Source of the DNA: JARYGU01 sp033795365
GTDB taxonomy: Bacteria; Pseudomonadota; Alphaproteobacteria; Rhizobiales; Rhizobiaceae
Direction of reading: 5' to 3'
Length of the DNA: 64,000 bases
Assembly: GCA_033795365.1 (NCBI GenBank)
Contig: JARYGU010000001.1
Span: forward strand, 1-64,000
The translations under genes were made by a program, and so were the position numbers. Of the stretch, positions 39,396 through 48,334 are shown piece by piece. Position 1 is the first letter of the stretch, and each line of letters starts with the position of its first letter. The notes beneath the pieces are model-generated. The model did not search any database and was not told the DNA's origin. It saw only the letters and a list, made by a program, of their open reading frames with translations.

Positions 39396-40402
39396 AGAGG
39401 ATTGTTCCGGTCGTGCTCATTCTGGTGCTGGCCGCCGCGGGCGCGTGGTGGTACGGCCTGCCGGAAAGATTGGGCTGGCTGCCGCCGCGCGAAAGGCCGT
39501 TCGTGCTTTACGGCAATGTCGATATCCGCCAGGTATCCCTCGGTTTCCGCGTCAACGGCCGCATCGCAGATCTTGCCGTCGACGAAGGCGATGCCGTCGA
39601 GGCGGGAACGGTGCTCGCGCGGCTGGACGGTAAGCCCTACGATTATGCCGTCGCATCCGCCGAGGCAAATGCCGCCGCCCTGCGCGCGACGCTCGACAAA
39701 TTGAAAGCCGGAGCCCGCGATACAGAAATCGCGCAGGCCCGCGCGGCCTACGACGAGCGGCTCGCGGATCTGAAAAATGCGGAACTTGCCTTTGGCCGTG
39801 CAGAACGGCTGCGGCCGAACGGCACGATTTCCCAATCGGAGCTCGATCAGGCGATAGCCACCAGGGCAAGCGCCGAGGCGCGGGCGGAATCGGCAAGCGA
39901 GGCGCTGAAGCTGATCGAGGAAGGCACGCGGGCGGAAGACATCGCAACGGCGCAAGCGCAGCTCGAGGCGGCGCAAGCCTCGCTCGCCTCGGCGCGGATT
40001 TCCCGAGAGGATACGGAGCTGAAGGCGCCGAGCGACGGCATCATCCTGTCGCGGGTGCGTGAAACGGGCGCGATCGTCTCGCCGGCCGATACGGTCTATG
40101 TGCTCTCGCTTTCCAAACCCGTCTGGGTCAGGACCTATGTCGGCGAGCCGGACCTCGGACGCACCCACCCCGGCATGCGGGTCGCGGTGTCATCGGACAG
40201 CGCACCGGAAAAAAGCTACGATGGCAAGATCGGCTTCATATCACCGGTGGCGGAATTCACGCCGAAGTCCGTCGAGACGCCGGAGCTCAGGACCGATCTC
40301 GTCTACAGGCTGCGTATCGTGATCGACAAGCCGGACGAAGGACTGCGGCAGGGAATGCCGGTGACGATCCGCTTTCCCACGCTGCAGGCGGCGGAACGAT
40401 GA
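39392..40402 (+). CDS. HlyD/YbhG-like periplasmic adaptor of an efflux system
   Basis: A 336-residue membrane-fusion protein. One N-terminal membrane anchor (residues 4-20, VPVVLILVLAAAGAWWYG) is followed by a first lipoyl half (VNGRIADLAVDEGDAV), a long alpha-helical hairpin (about 85-200, Ala/Glu-rich, YDERLADLKNAELAFGRAER) and a second lipoyl half (LKAPSDGIILSRVRETG). It links the ABC-2 permeases to an outer-membrane channel encoded elsewhere. Confidence 0.88.
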   Translation: MKRIVPVVLILVLAAAGAWWYGLPERLGWLPPRERPFVLYGNVDIRQVSLGFRVNGRIADLAVDEGDAVEAGTVLARLDGKPYDYAVASAEANAAALRATLDKLKAGARDTEIAQARAAYDERLADLKNAELAFGRAERLRPNGTISQSELDQAIATRASAEARAESASEALKLIEEGTRAEDIATAQAQLEAAQASLASARISREDTELKAPSDGIILSRVRETGAIVSPADTVYVLSLSKPVWVRTYVGEPDLGRTHPGMRVAVSSDSAPEKSYDGKIGFISPVAEFTPKSVETPELRTDLVYRLRIVIDKPDEGLRQGMPVTIRFPTLQAAER

Positions 40403-42147
40403 ACGCGCGCGCGGACAGCGGCGACGCCGGCGAGCTGGTCCGCTTCTCGGAAGTGACGAAGCGCTTCGGAGCGGCTTCCCCTGCCCTCGATGCGGTTTCG
40501 GGCGCCATCCGCGGCGGCGAGATCACCGGGCTCGTCGGCCCCGACGGCGCCGGCAAGACGACGCTGATCCGCCTGATGACCGGCCTGATGCTGCCCGATG
40601 CCGGCGCGATCTCGGTCCTCGGCTTCGACACCGCGGCGAACGCGGCCGGCATCCACAGCGCGATCGGCTACATGCCGCAGCGCTTCGGGCTTTACGAGGA
40701 TCTTTCCGTACAGGAAAACCTCGACCTCTATGCCGATCTGCGCGGCCTTCCCGAGAACGAGCGCGCCTCGACCTATGACGAGCTCCTGACCTTCACCGAT
40801 CTGAAGCGCTTCACAGGGCGCCTCGCCGGCAAGCTTTCCGGCGGCATGAAGCAGAAGCTCGGGCTCGCCTGCGCGCTTCTGAAGAAACCGCGCCTGCTGC
40901 TCCTGGACGAACCGGGCGTCGGCGTCGATCCGATTTCGCGCCGGGACCTCTGGAAGATGGTGCAGGACCTGACGGAAGAAGGCATCGGTGTCATCTGGTC
41001 CACCGCCTATCTGGACGAGGCGGAAGCCTGCAACCGGGTGCTGCTTCTCAACCGGGGAAAGCTTCTCTTCGCCGGTCCTCCCTCCGATCTGACCGCTTGC
41101 GCGGACGGCCGGGTCTTCCGGGTGTCCGGCATCCAGGGGCGCCGCAGGCAGGTGCTTGCACGCCTGCTTGACGAAGAAAACGTGGTCGATGGCGTCATAC
41201 AGGGAGAGGCGATCCGGCTCGTGCTGAAGCCGGGCACGAAGCCGGACGGCCTTGGCAGCACGATCGGCAGCGCCCGGCCGCAAGAGACTGAGCCTCGCTT
41301 CGAGGATGCCTTCGTCGACATGCTCGGCGGCGGGCCGGGCGGCCGCTCGAGACTCGCCGAGGCGCAGGAAGCGCTTGAAACCGGCGACGACGGGCCGGTG
41401 ATCGAAGCGAAGGGGCTGACCAAACGCTTCGGCGATTTCACCGCCGCGGACGACATCACCTTCGACATCCCGCGCGGGCAGATCTTCGGCCTTTTGGGAC
41501 CGAACGGGGCGGGAAAGTCCACGACCTTCAAGATGCTGTGCGGCCTGCTGAAACCAAGCGCCGGCGAAGGCAGGGTGGCCGGCTTCGATCTTCGCCGGGA
41601 TGCCGCCGAGGCACGCAACCGGCTTGGCTACATGGCGCAGAAATTCTCGCTCTACGGCGATCTCAGCGTCGCACAGAACCTCAGCTTCTTCGCCGGCGTC
41701 TACGGCCTCACCGGCAGACGCAGACGCGAGCGCATCGCGCTGATGACGGAGATATTCGAGTTCGGCCGGCTCGTAGGCATGTCCGCGAAGGACCTGCCGC
41801 TCGGGCTGAAGCAGCGCCTTGCGCTCGCCTGCGCCGTCATGCACGAACCGGAGGCTCTTTTCCTCGACGAGCCGACCTCGGGCGTCGACCCGATCACCCG
41901 GCGGGAATTCTGGACGCATATCAATGCACTCGTGGAAAAGGGCGTGACAGTGCTCGTCACCACGCATTTCATGGACGAGGCGGAATATTGCGACCGCATC
42001 TCGTTGATCTACCGCGGCCGCTCGATCGCGCTCGGCTCGCCGGACGAATTGAAGGCGCGGGTGGCCGGCAAGGACCTGCCGGACCCGACGATGGAGGATG
42101 CCTTCATCGCGCTGGTGCAAGGGTCGGAAGAAAGGCAAGCGGCATGA
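40399..42147 (+). CDS. ABC-2-type exporter ATPase with two fused cassettes (YbhF-like)
   Basis: A 582-residue tandem ATPase. Cassette 1 has Walker A GPDGAGKTT (about residue 47), LSGGMKQKLGLA and LLLLDEPGVGVDP. Cassette 2 has GPNGAGKST (about 368), the modified signature LPLGLKQRLALA and LFLDEPTSGVDP, the usual YbhF form. It overlaps both neighbours by 4 nt. It energises the two permeases downstream. Confidence 0.9.
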   Translation: MNARADSGDAGELVRFSEVTKRFGAASPALDAVSGAIRGGEITGLVGPDGAGKTTLIRLMTGLMLPDAGAISVLGFDTAANAAGIHSAIGYMPQRFGLYEDLSVQENLDLYADLRGLPENERASTYDELLTFTDLKRFTGRLAGKLSGGMKQKLGLACALLKKPRLLLLDEPGVGVDPISRRDLWKMVQDLTEEGIGVIWSTAYLDEAEACNRVLLLNRGKLLFAGPPSDLTACADGRVFRVSGIQGRRRQVLARLLDEENVVDGVIQGEAIRLVLKPGTKPDGLGSTIGSARPQETEPRFEDAFVDMLGGGPGGRSRLAEAQEALETGDDGPVIEAKGLTKRFGDFTAADDITFDIPRGQIFGLLGPNGAGKSTTFKMLCGLLKPSAGEGRVAGFDLRRDAAEARNRLGYMAQKFSLYGDLSVAQNLSFFAGVYGLTGRRRRERIALMTEIFEFGRLVGMSAKDLPLGLKQRLALACAVMHEPEALFLDEPTSGVDPITRREFWTHINALVEKGVTVLVTTHFMDEAEYCDRISLIYRGRSIALGSPDELKARVAGKDLPDPTMEDAFIALVQGSEERQAA

Positions 42148-43280
42148 GCACCCGGCTCCCCTCCTCCGCCCGCCTCCGCCGTTTCGCCGCTCTGGTGCGC
42201 AAAGAAAGCTATCAGGTGGTGCGCGATCCGAGCAGCATCCTGATTGCCTTCGTGCTGCCGCTGATCCTGCTTTTCCTGTTCGGCTACGGCGTCTCGCTCG
42301 ATACGACGCGCACCCGCGTCGGCTTGGTGGTGGAGGAGCGCACGCCCATCACCGACGATCTGGCGGCAAGCTTCCAGGCTTCGCGCTACTTTGCCGTCGC
42401 GAGCGGCCGCGACCGGCGCGACTTCGAGGAGGATCTGGTGCTCGGGCGCGTACGCGGCATCGTCGTGATCCCGGCGCGCTTCACGGCAGACCATGCCGCC
42501 GGACTGCATCCCGCCGTTCAGGTAATCGTCGACGGGTCAGACCCCAACACGGCGAATTTCGTCCAGAACTACGTGCAGGGCGCGGTCACCAACTGGGAAC
42601 GTCAGCGCGCATCGGAGACCGCAACGGCGGACCCGCCTATCATGGTCGAGCAGCGCTTCTGGTTCAACCCGGAGCTGACGAGCCGCTATTTCCTCGTCCC
42701 CGGCTCGATCGCCATCGTCATGACGCTGGTCGGCACGCTGCTCACCTCGCTCGTCGTCGCCCGTGAATGGGAGCGTGGGACGATGGAGGCGATGATGGCG
42801 ACGCCGGTGACGGCGCTGGAACTGCTGGCCGGCAAGATCCTGCCCTATTTCCTGCTGGCGCTTGCCTCCATGACGCTCTGCGTGCTCCTGGCCGTTTTCC
42901 TGTTCAGCGTTCCGTTTCGCGGTTCCATCCTCGCCCTCTACGCCTTGTCGGCAAGCTTCCTGATGCCGGCGCTCGGACAGGGACTTTTGATCTCGGCCGC
43001 GACGAAGAACCAGTTCCTCGCCTCGCAGCTTGCGCTGATCTCCGCCTTCCTGCCCGCCTTCCTGCTGTCGGGTTTCCTGTTCGAGATCAATTCCATGCCG
43101 ACGGTCATCCAGTGGATCACCTTCATCGTGCCAGCACGCTACCTGATCCCGAGCCTTCAGACGGTCTTCCTCGCGGGCGATATCTGGCCGATGTTCCTGC
43201 ATTCGATCGCCGTCATGCTGTTCATCGGCGGCATCCTCTTCGTGCTTGCCGCACGCAGCACCGCAAAGAGGATCGGCTGA
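42144..43280 (+). CDS. ABC-2-type exporter permease (YbhS-like)
   Basis: A 378-residue permease. One N-terminal membrane helix (ILIAFVLPLILLFLFGYGV) precedes a large periplasmic domain of about 150 residues and five C-terminal helices with TSLVVAREWERGTMEAMM, the ABC-2 signature loop. The EKESYQVVRDP-like start (LVRKESYQVVRDPSSIL) is typical of YbhS/YhhJ. Second membrane partner is the next gene. Confidence 0.88.
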   Translation: MSTRLPSSARLRRFAALVRKESYQVVRDPSSILIAFVLPLILLFLFGYGVSLDTTRTRVGLVVEERTPITDDLAASFQASRYFAVASGRDRRDFEEDLVLGRVRGIVVIPARFTADHAAGLHPAVQVIVDGSDPNTANFVQNYVQGAVTNWERQRASETATADPPIMVEQRFWFNPELTSRYFLVPGSIAIVMTLVGTLLTSLVVAREWERGTMEAMMATPVTALELLAGKILPYFLLALASMTLCVLLAVFLFSVPFRGSILALYALSASFLMPALGQGLLISAATKNQFLASQLALISAFLPAFLLSGFLFEINSMPTVIQWITFIVPARYLIPSLQTVFLAGDIWPMFLHSIAVMLFIGGILFVLAARSTAKRIG

Positions 43281-43281
43281 G

Positions 43282-44394
43282 ATGTGGTGGACGCGGCTCA
43301 AGGCGCTGATCGTCAAGGAACTGCTGGCGGTGCTGCGCGATCCGAAAGGGCGCGCCATCCTGATTGGACCTCCGATCATCCAGCTTCTCGTCTTCTCCTA
43401 TGCGGCGACGCTGGAGGTGCGCAATGTCGACGTCATGGTGCTGAACCGCGACAGCGGCCGCTGGGGGATCGAACTGATCCAGCGGATAGAAGGTTCCCCG
43501 ACGTTTCGCAGCGTGGAGCGCACGCAGAGCCCGCAAGCGCTGCATGCGGCGATCGACGGGCAGGACGTGATCGCGGCCGTTGCCATCGGCCCGAGCTTCT
43601 CGCGCGATATCGAGGCGGGGCGGACGGCGGACCTGCAGGTCATCCTTGACGGCCGGCGATCCAACGCATCGCAGATCGTTTCCGGTTACCTGACGCAGAT
43701 CGCCGGAAGCCTTTCCGCCGACACGCCCTCCGGGCAGCGCATGTCAGCCGGTTCCGTGAGCACGATCGCACGCAACTGGTTCAATCCGAACCTCATCTAT
43801 CAATGGTTCATGGTGCCAAATCTGGTCGCCAGCATCGCATTGCTGATCGGCCTCATCGTCACCGCGCTGTCGATCGCCCGCGAGCGCGAGCTCGGAACTT
43901 TCGACCAGTTGATGGTGTCTCCGCTCAGGACCCACGAAATTCTGATCGGCAAGCTGGTGCCGCCGATGATGATCGGCCTCTTCCACATCACCGTCTATGT
44001 GCTGGCGGCGGTGTTCGTCTTCGGCGTGCCGTTGCGCGGTTCCCTTTTCCTGCTCTACGGCAGCGCCTTCTTCTATCTCGCCTCGGTGGTCGGCCTCGGG
44101 CTCTTCATCTCCGCGCTGTCGATGACGCAGCAGCAGGCGATCCTCGGCGCCTTTCTGTTCATGGTGCCGGCGATGCTGCTTTCCGGCTTTGCCACGCCGA
44201 TCGAGAACATGCCGTCCTGGCTGCAGCCGGTGACGGTCGTCAATCCGCTGCGTTACTTCCTCGTCGTCGTGAAGGGCGTCTTCCTTAAGGACATGCCGGC
44301 GAGCGAGGTCGTGAACCAGACGATCCCGCTTTTCCTGATCGCGATCGTCACGCTTAGCGCCGCCGCCTGGCTGTTCCGCAGGCGGATGGAGTAG
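43282..44394 (+). CDS. ABC-2-type exporter permease (YbhR-like)
   Basis: A 370-residue permease with the same topology as its neighbour: LKALIVKELLAVLRDPKGRA, one membrane helix, a periplasmic domain, then five helices around SIARERELGTFDQLMVSPL. It starts 1 nt after the preceding stop. Last gene of the CecR-type operon; it converges with the amidohydrolase gene 3 bp away. Substrate unknown; E. coli homologues are linked to drug and cation sensitivity. Confidence 0.88.
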   Translation: MWWTRLKALIVKELLAVLRDPKGRAILIGPPIIQLLVFSYAATLEVRNVDVMVLNRDSGRWGIELIQRIEGSPTFRSVERTQSPQALHAAIDGQDVIAAVAIGPSFSRDIEAGRTADLQVILDGRRSNASQIVSGYLTQIAGSLSADTPSGQRMSAGSVSTIARNWFNPNLIYQWFMVPNLVASIALLIGLIVTALSIARERELGTFDQLMVSPLRTHEILIGKLVPPMMIGLFHITVYVLAAVFVFGVPLRGSLFLLYGSAFFYLASVVGLGLFISALSMTQQQAILGAFLFMVPAMLLSGFATPIENMPSWLQPVTVVNPLRYFLVVVKGVFLKDMPASEVVNQTIPLFLIAIVTLSAAAWLFRRRME

Positions 44395-44397
44395 CGT

Positions 44398-45285
44398 TCA
44401 GGCAGGACGGTAGACGCGAATTGCCGTTTCGCGGAAGATGTTCCGGGCAACCGCCTCGCCATGCGGGGCGACCGCATCGCGATGCGCCTGCAGAAGCGCT
44501 TCATAAGTCGTCCACAGCTTCTCGATCGGGAAGTTCGAGCCGAACATCAGGTGATCGCCGCCGAGAATCTCGATGGCGTTGTCGACGATATAGGATATGA
44601 GCGCCGGGTCGTTCGCGTGGACGAAGGTGCCCAGCCCCGAGAGCTTGGCGCTGAAATTCGCCATACCCGCGAATTCCCGCAGCCCCGCCTTCCAGGCCTC
44701 TTGCGTCGCCGCATCGCGGCCGGTCAGCATGCCGGTATGCGTCATGATGAACTCGATACCGGGATTTTCGGCGACGAGGCGGGCGCCATCCTTCATCTGG
44801 GCGGGGAAAAGCTGCAGATCGAAGGAATAGCCGTAGTCCTTCAACCGGGCGACGTTCCTGCGCACAACCGGGTCGATCACCTGATCCGGCGACGGTGCGA
44901 AGCGGTATTCCGGCACCTCGTGCCAGTGAAGCTGCATGCGTACGCCGCGCACCAGCGGATAGGCCTTCAGGCGGTCGAGCTGCCGCCGGGCGTCATCCGC
45001 CGTCATGTCCGCGTAGGCGACGATCGCGTGCGGCCAGCCGTTCTCCCTCGCCACATCGCTCACCCAGGCCACTTCCTTCTCGAAATCTTCCTTCGCCCAG
45101 TTCGTCTGGACGTAAACCGCCTTCTCGACGCCGAGCCCCTGCAGGTCGCCGAGGTATTCCGTCATCGGATAGTCGCGACGGATCGGCTCATAGGGGCCGA
45201 AGATGCGCGGCACCATCGGGCCGTTGAGCCATGGCAGATCCTTCTGCCGCCAGATATGGAAGTGGGAATCAACTATATTGTGCAT
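44398..45285 (-). CDS. Amidohydrolase-2 (TIM-barrel metal-dependent hydrolase)
   Basis: A 295-residue amidohydrolase. The HxH metal motif is in IVDSHFHIW; the later metal/catalytic positions appear in MQLHWHE, FIMTHTGM and LMFGSNFPIEKLW. This family includes lactonases and decarboxylases (LigI, 2-pyrone-4,6-dicarboxylate lactonase-like). It is the last gene of the molybdenum-hydroxylase operon, overlapping the VWA gene by 17 nt, and would act on the oxidised product. Exact reaction unknown. Confidence 0.82.
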   Translation of the reverse strand: MHNIVDSHFHIWRQKDLPWLNGPMVPRIFGPYEPIRRDYPMTEYLGDLQGLGVEKAVYVQTNWAKEDFEKEVAWVSDVARENGWPHAIVAYADMTADDARRQLDRLKAYPLVRGVRMQLHWHEVPEYRFAPSPDQVIDPVVRRNVARLKDYGYSFDLQLFPAQMKDGARLVAENPGIEFIMTHTGMLTGRDAATQEAWKAGLREFAGMANFSAKLSGLGTFVHANDPALISYIVDNAIEILGGDHLMFGSNFPIEKLWTTYEALLQAHRDAVAPHGEAVARNIFRETAIRVYRPA

Positions 45286-46432
45286 CTGCCTGCCTCCGCC
45301 AGACCGCCGCAGCCGGCGGCGCGGGCCGGCCGAGCGAAAGGAAGAACCGGACAAGCCGGGAAACGGATGAACTGTCCACGAGATCGTCTAGGAGCGGCAG
45401 GATGGCGCGAAGCGCCGCCGTTTCCGGCCGGAACCTCGGGTCGCCGGCGAGCGGCGTCGCAAGGGACAGCCGATGGGCGCGCATCGAGAGCCTGCGGATC
45501 GCCGCCGCCATCTCCGCATGATCGCCGCGCTCCAACCCGTCGGAAAGGACGACGACCGCGGCACCGCGCGCCAGCGCCGAGAAGCGCGGGTTGGAGAGAA
45601 AGGCGGCGAGCGCCGGCCCTATCCGGGTTCCGCCGTCCCAGTCCTCGACGCCGGCTGCAGCAAGGGCAAGCGCCTGCTTTTCGTCTCTTGGCCGCAGACA
45701 GCCGGTGATGCGCGTCAGCCGCGTGCCGAACGTGAAGACTTCGGTATGAGCCGCCGCCTGCACCGCCGCATGGGCGACCTTCAGATAATCTCCGGTATGC
45801 AGCTTCATCGATCCGGAGATGTCGACCAGGAGCACCAGCCGGCGCGGAACGATCTGCCGAAGCCTCCGCTCCGGACGCGGCATGTCTCCCTCCGCCTGCA
45901 CGATCGCCCTCAGGGACCGGCGGAGGTCGATCTGCCCGCGGGTCCTGGTTCTCACGCGGCGGAAGGAACGGCGCGCCGGCAATACGGATGCGAGAGAGCG
46001 GCGGAGGCGGGCGAGCTCATCCTCTTCGGCAGCCTCATCGAATGACCGGACGCCCGGCTGATCGAGGGCGGAGGCCAACGCACCCCCCTCTTCCTGCCGG
46101 ACCGGTTCCCGACGCTCCTGCTCCGGGCGGTGGTCGTCCCTGATCCGCGCTTCCTCGTCCTCCTCGCCATCGACCGCCACGGAACCGGCTTCCCCGAAAA
46201 AAACCAGCCGGAACAGGGCGTCGAACTCGCTGCGGCGATCGGGAGGTGGGGCGAGCGTGGCCAGCCCCGCCTGGCGGATGTCCTCCATGCTTTTCGGACC
46301 AAGCAATTCCACCGCCGAGAGGAAGGCCGTAGCCTGCTCCGGCGCGACCGGAAAGGCATGGCGCCTGAGGAGCCGGGTGAATTCCACGAAGGGGAAGACA
46401 GCCTGCGGCAGGCCTGGGGCTGCTGTGCTCAT
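45269..46432 (-). CDS. VWA-domain protein, CoxE-like
   Basis: A 387-residue protein. The N-terminal part (VEFTRLLRRHAFPVAPEQAT) and Arg-rich linker (SFRRVRTRTRGQIDLRRSLR) precede a von Willebrand A domain with the MIDAS motif LLVDISGSMKLH, a Thr in WDGGTRIG and VVLSDGLERGD. CoxE-like proteins pair with MoxR ATPases (CoxD) to insert the final cofactor atom or remodel molybdenum hydroxylases. It is encoded directly after such an ATPase (4-nt overlap). Confidence 0.87.
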   Translation of the reverse strand: MSTAAPGLPQAVFPFVEFTRLLRRHAFPVAPEQATAFLSAVELLGPKSMEDIRQAGLATLAPPPDRRSEFDALFRLVFFGEAGSVAVDGEEDEEARIRDDHRPEQERREPVRQEEGGALASALDQPGVRSFDEAAEEDELARLRRSLASVLPARRSFRRVRTRTRGQIDLRRSLRAIVQAEGDMPRPERRLRQIVPRRLVLLVDISGSMKLHTGDYLKVAHAAVQAAAHTEVFTFGTRLTRITGCLRPRDEKQALALAAAGVEDWDGGTRIGPALAAFLSNPRFSALARGAAVVVLSDGLERGDHAEMAAAIRRLSMRAHRLSLATPLAGDPRFRPETAALRAILPLLDDLVDSSSVSRLVRFFLSLGRPAPPAAAVWRRQADAQYS

Positions 46433-47310
46433 GCCAGCGCCTCCTCCAGGATACGATCAAGCTCCGGCGCGATAGTGCCGAGGTCTTCCTCGTCCTTGAC
46501 GACGACGCCGATCGCCCGGCGGAAGGCTTCCGGCCAGGGGCTGCCGCCCTTTTCGAGGATGGTGGCGGCATTCGCCCATTCGACGGCTTCGGAAATCCCC
46601 GGCGGCTTTGCGAGCGGGCGGGCGCGGATCATCCCGACAGCGTGGGCGACGGCGCGCGCCGTCTTCTCCGCGACATCCCCTGCCCGCGCCATGATGATCG
46701 CCGCTTCGCGCACCGGATCCGGATAGGCGATCCAGTGGTAGACGCAGCGCCGCCGCAATGCTTCGGCGAGTTCGCGGGTGCGGTTGGATGTCAGAACGAC
46801 GACCGGCCGGGCCTTTGCGCGGATCGTGCCTCGCTCCGGGATCGATATCTGGAAGTCCGAAAGGTATTCCAGCAGCAACGCCTCGAATTCGTGATCCGAA
46901 CGGTCGATCTCGTCGATCAGCAGCACGGTCTCCTTCGCGGCCTGCAGCGACTGCAGCAACGGCCGGGCGATCAGAAAGCGATCGTCGTAGAGGTCGATCT
47001 CCCGCTCGCCCGACTGGCGGATGGCAAGAAGCTGGTGCTGATAATTCCATTCATAGAGCGCATGCTGCGCGTCGATGCCCTCGTAGCATTGCAGACGGAT
47101 GAGATCGCGGCCGAGGATTGCCGCCATCGCCTTTGCGGCTTCCGTCTTGCCGACCCCCGGCACGCCTTCCAGCAACAGCGGTTTGCCGAGCTGAACCGCA
47201 AGGAAGATCGCCGTCGCCAATCCCTCGTCCGCGATATAGCGGCAGGCTTCGAAACGCTCCGCCAGCGCCTCGGGGGAAGCGATCTGCGATCGGTCGGCAT
47301 GCTCTTTCAT
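46429..47310 (-). CDS. MoxR-type AAA+ ATPase, CoxD-like
   Basis: A 293-residue AAA+ ATPase. Walker A is LLEGVPGVGKTEAA, Walker B VLLIDEIDRSDHEFEALLLE, sensor 1 VVVLTSNRTRELAEALRRRC. The segment RLQCYEGIDAQHALYEWNYQ is specific to CoxD-like MoxR proteins that mature CO-dehydrogenase-type enzymes. Partner of the VWA protein. Located after the molybdopterin subunits, as in cox gene clusters. Confidence 0.9.
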   Translation of the reverse strand: MKEHADRSQIASPEALAERFEACRYIADEGLATAIFLAVQLGKPLLLEGVPGVGKTEAAKAMAAILGRDLIRLQCYEGIDAQHALYEWNYQHQLLAIRQSGEREIDLYDDRFLIARPLLQSLQAAKETVLLIDEIDRSDHEFEALLLEYLSDFQISIPERGTIRAKARPVVVLTSNRTRELAEALRRRCVYHWIAYPDPVREAAIIMARAGDVAEKTARAVAHAVGMIRARPLAKPPGISEAVEWANAATILEKGGSPWPEAFRRAIGVVVKDEEDLGTIAPELDRILEEALA

Positions 47311-47319
47311 CGGAAATCC

Positions 47320-48333
47320 TCAGTTCGCAGGAACGGCGCCGCGCTCCTTCAAAGCCCTCAGAATCCGTTCCGGCGTGATCGGCAACGTATCGATGCGCAC
47401 GCCCACGGCATCGTAGATCGCGTTGGCGATCGCGGGGATCTGCGGATTGGCGCACATCTCCCCCGGGCCCTTCGCTCCGTAGGGACCGTCGGCGGCGGGA
47501 CGCTCCAGCACCACGATCTCCGTTTCGGCGAGATCGCCCGGCCCCGGCATCAGATATTCGTTGAAGTCGGTGCCGCCATGCTCGCGGCTCGGATAGTAGG
47601 GCTCGGTCGTCTCGTAGAGCGCATGGCTGATGCCCATCCAGGAGCCGCCGACGAGCTGCTGCTCGACCATCTTCGGATTGAGCGCGCGGCCGATCTCGAA
47701 GACGTTCTTGACCGCAAGCACGTTCACCTCGCCGGTCTCGTCGTCCACCTCGACATCGGCCACCGTGCAGGCGTGGGCATAGCAGGTGGAAGGCTTCATC
47801 GCACCGGTTTCGGCGTCGGGGTAGGACCGCGGGATCAGGAACATGCCGCGCCCCGAGATCGAGCGGCCGCGCTTGAAATGCGCCGCCAGCGCCGTATCGA
47901 AGATCGATATGGAGCGCTGCGGCGCGCCCTTCACATGGATATTGCCCTTGCCGTCCGTATCGAGATCGGAGGCGTTGACCTCCAATTCCTCGGCAGCGAC
48001 TTCGAGCATCACCTGGCGCGCCTCCTTCGCCGCCTGGATCACCGCATTGCCGGCACGGTGCGTACCTCTGGAGGCGAAAGTTCCCATGCAATGGGGTCCC
48101 GTGTCGGTGTCGGCGGTATCCACGACGACGCGGTCGGTCGGAACGCCGATGGTCTCGGCGCAGATCTGCGCCATGATCTGCTTCATCCCCTGTCCGAGAT
48201 CGACGGATGACAAGGACACCATGAAATTGCCGGTCGGCGTCGAATGGACGAGCGCCTGGGTCGGGTCGCCACCGAGGTTCATGCCGGTCGGATAGTTTAT
48301 CGCCGCGACGCCGCGGCCGCGCTTCATCGTCAT
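47320..48333 (-). CDS. Molybdenum hydroxylase large subunit, C-terminal part (separate gene)
   Basis: A 337-residue protein covering only the second half of a xanthine-dehydrogenase-family molybdopterin subunit. GRGVAAINYPTGMN, the SSVDLGQGMKQIMAQ loop, FEIGRALNPKMVEQQLVGG and the catalytic Glu in GPYGAKGPGEMCANP are present. Its ATG is 1 nt after the stop of the N-terminal half (TGAGATG), so it is translated by coupling. The two products add to 792 residues, the size of a normal single subunit. Either a natural two-chain enzyme, as in nicotinate dehydrogenase, or a +1 frame break. Confidence 0.87.
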   Translation of the reverse strand: MTMKRGRGVAAINYPTGMNLGGDPTQALVHSTPTGNFMVSLSSVDLGQGMKQIMAQICAETIGVPTDRVVVDTADTDTGPHCMGTFASRGTHRAGNAVIQAAKEARQVMLEVAAEELEVNASDLDTDGKGNIHVKGAPQRSISIFDTALAAHFKRGRSISGRGMFLIPRSYPDAETGAMKPSTCYAHACTVADVEVDDETGEVNVLAVKNVFEIGRALNPKMVEQQLVGGSWMGISHALYETTEPYYPSREHGGTDFNEYLMPGPGDLAETEIVVLERPAADGPYGAKGPGEMCANPQIPAIANAIYDAVGVRIDTLPITPERILRALKERGAVPAN

Positions 48334-48334
48334 C

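Noticed and set aside
40303..42138. A 611-codon minus-strand open frame
   Set aside because: Antisense to the YbhF-like ATPase, no domain and no ribosome-binding site.
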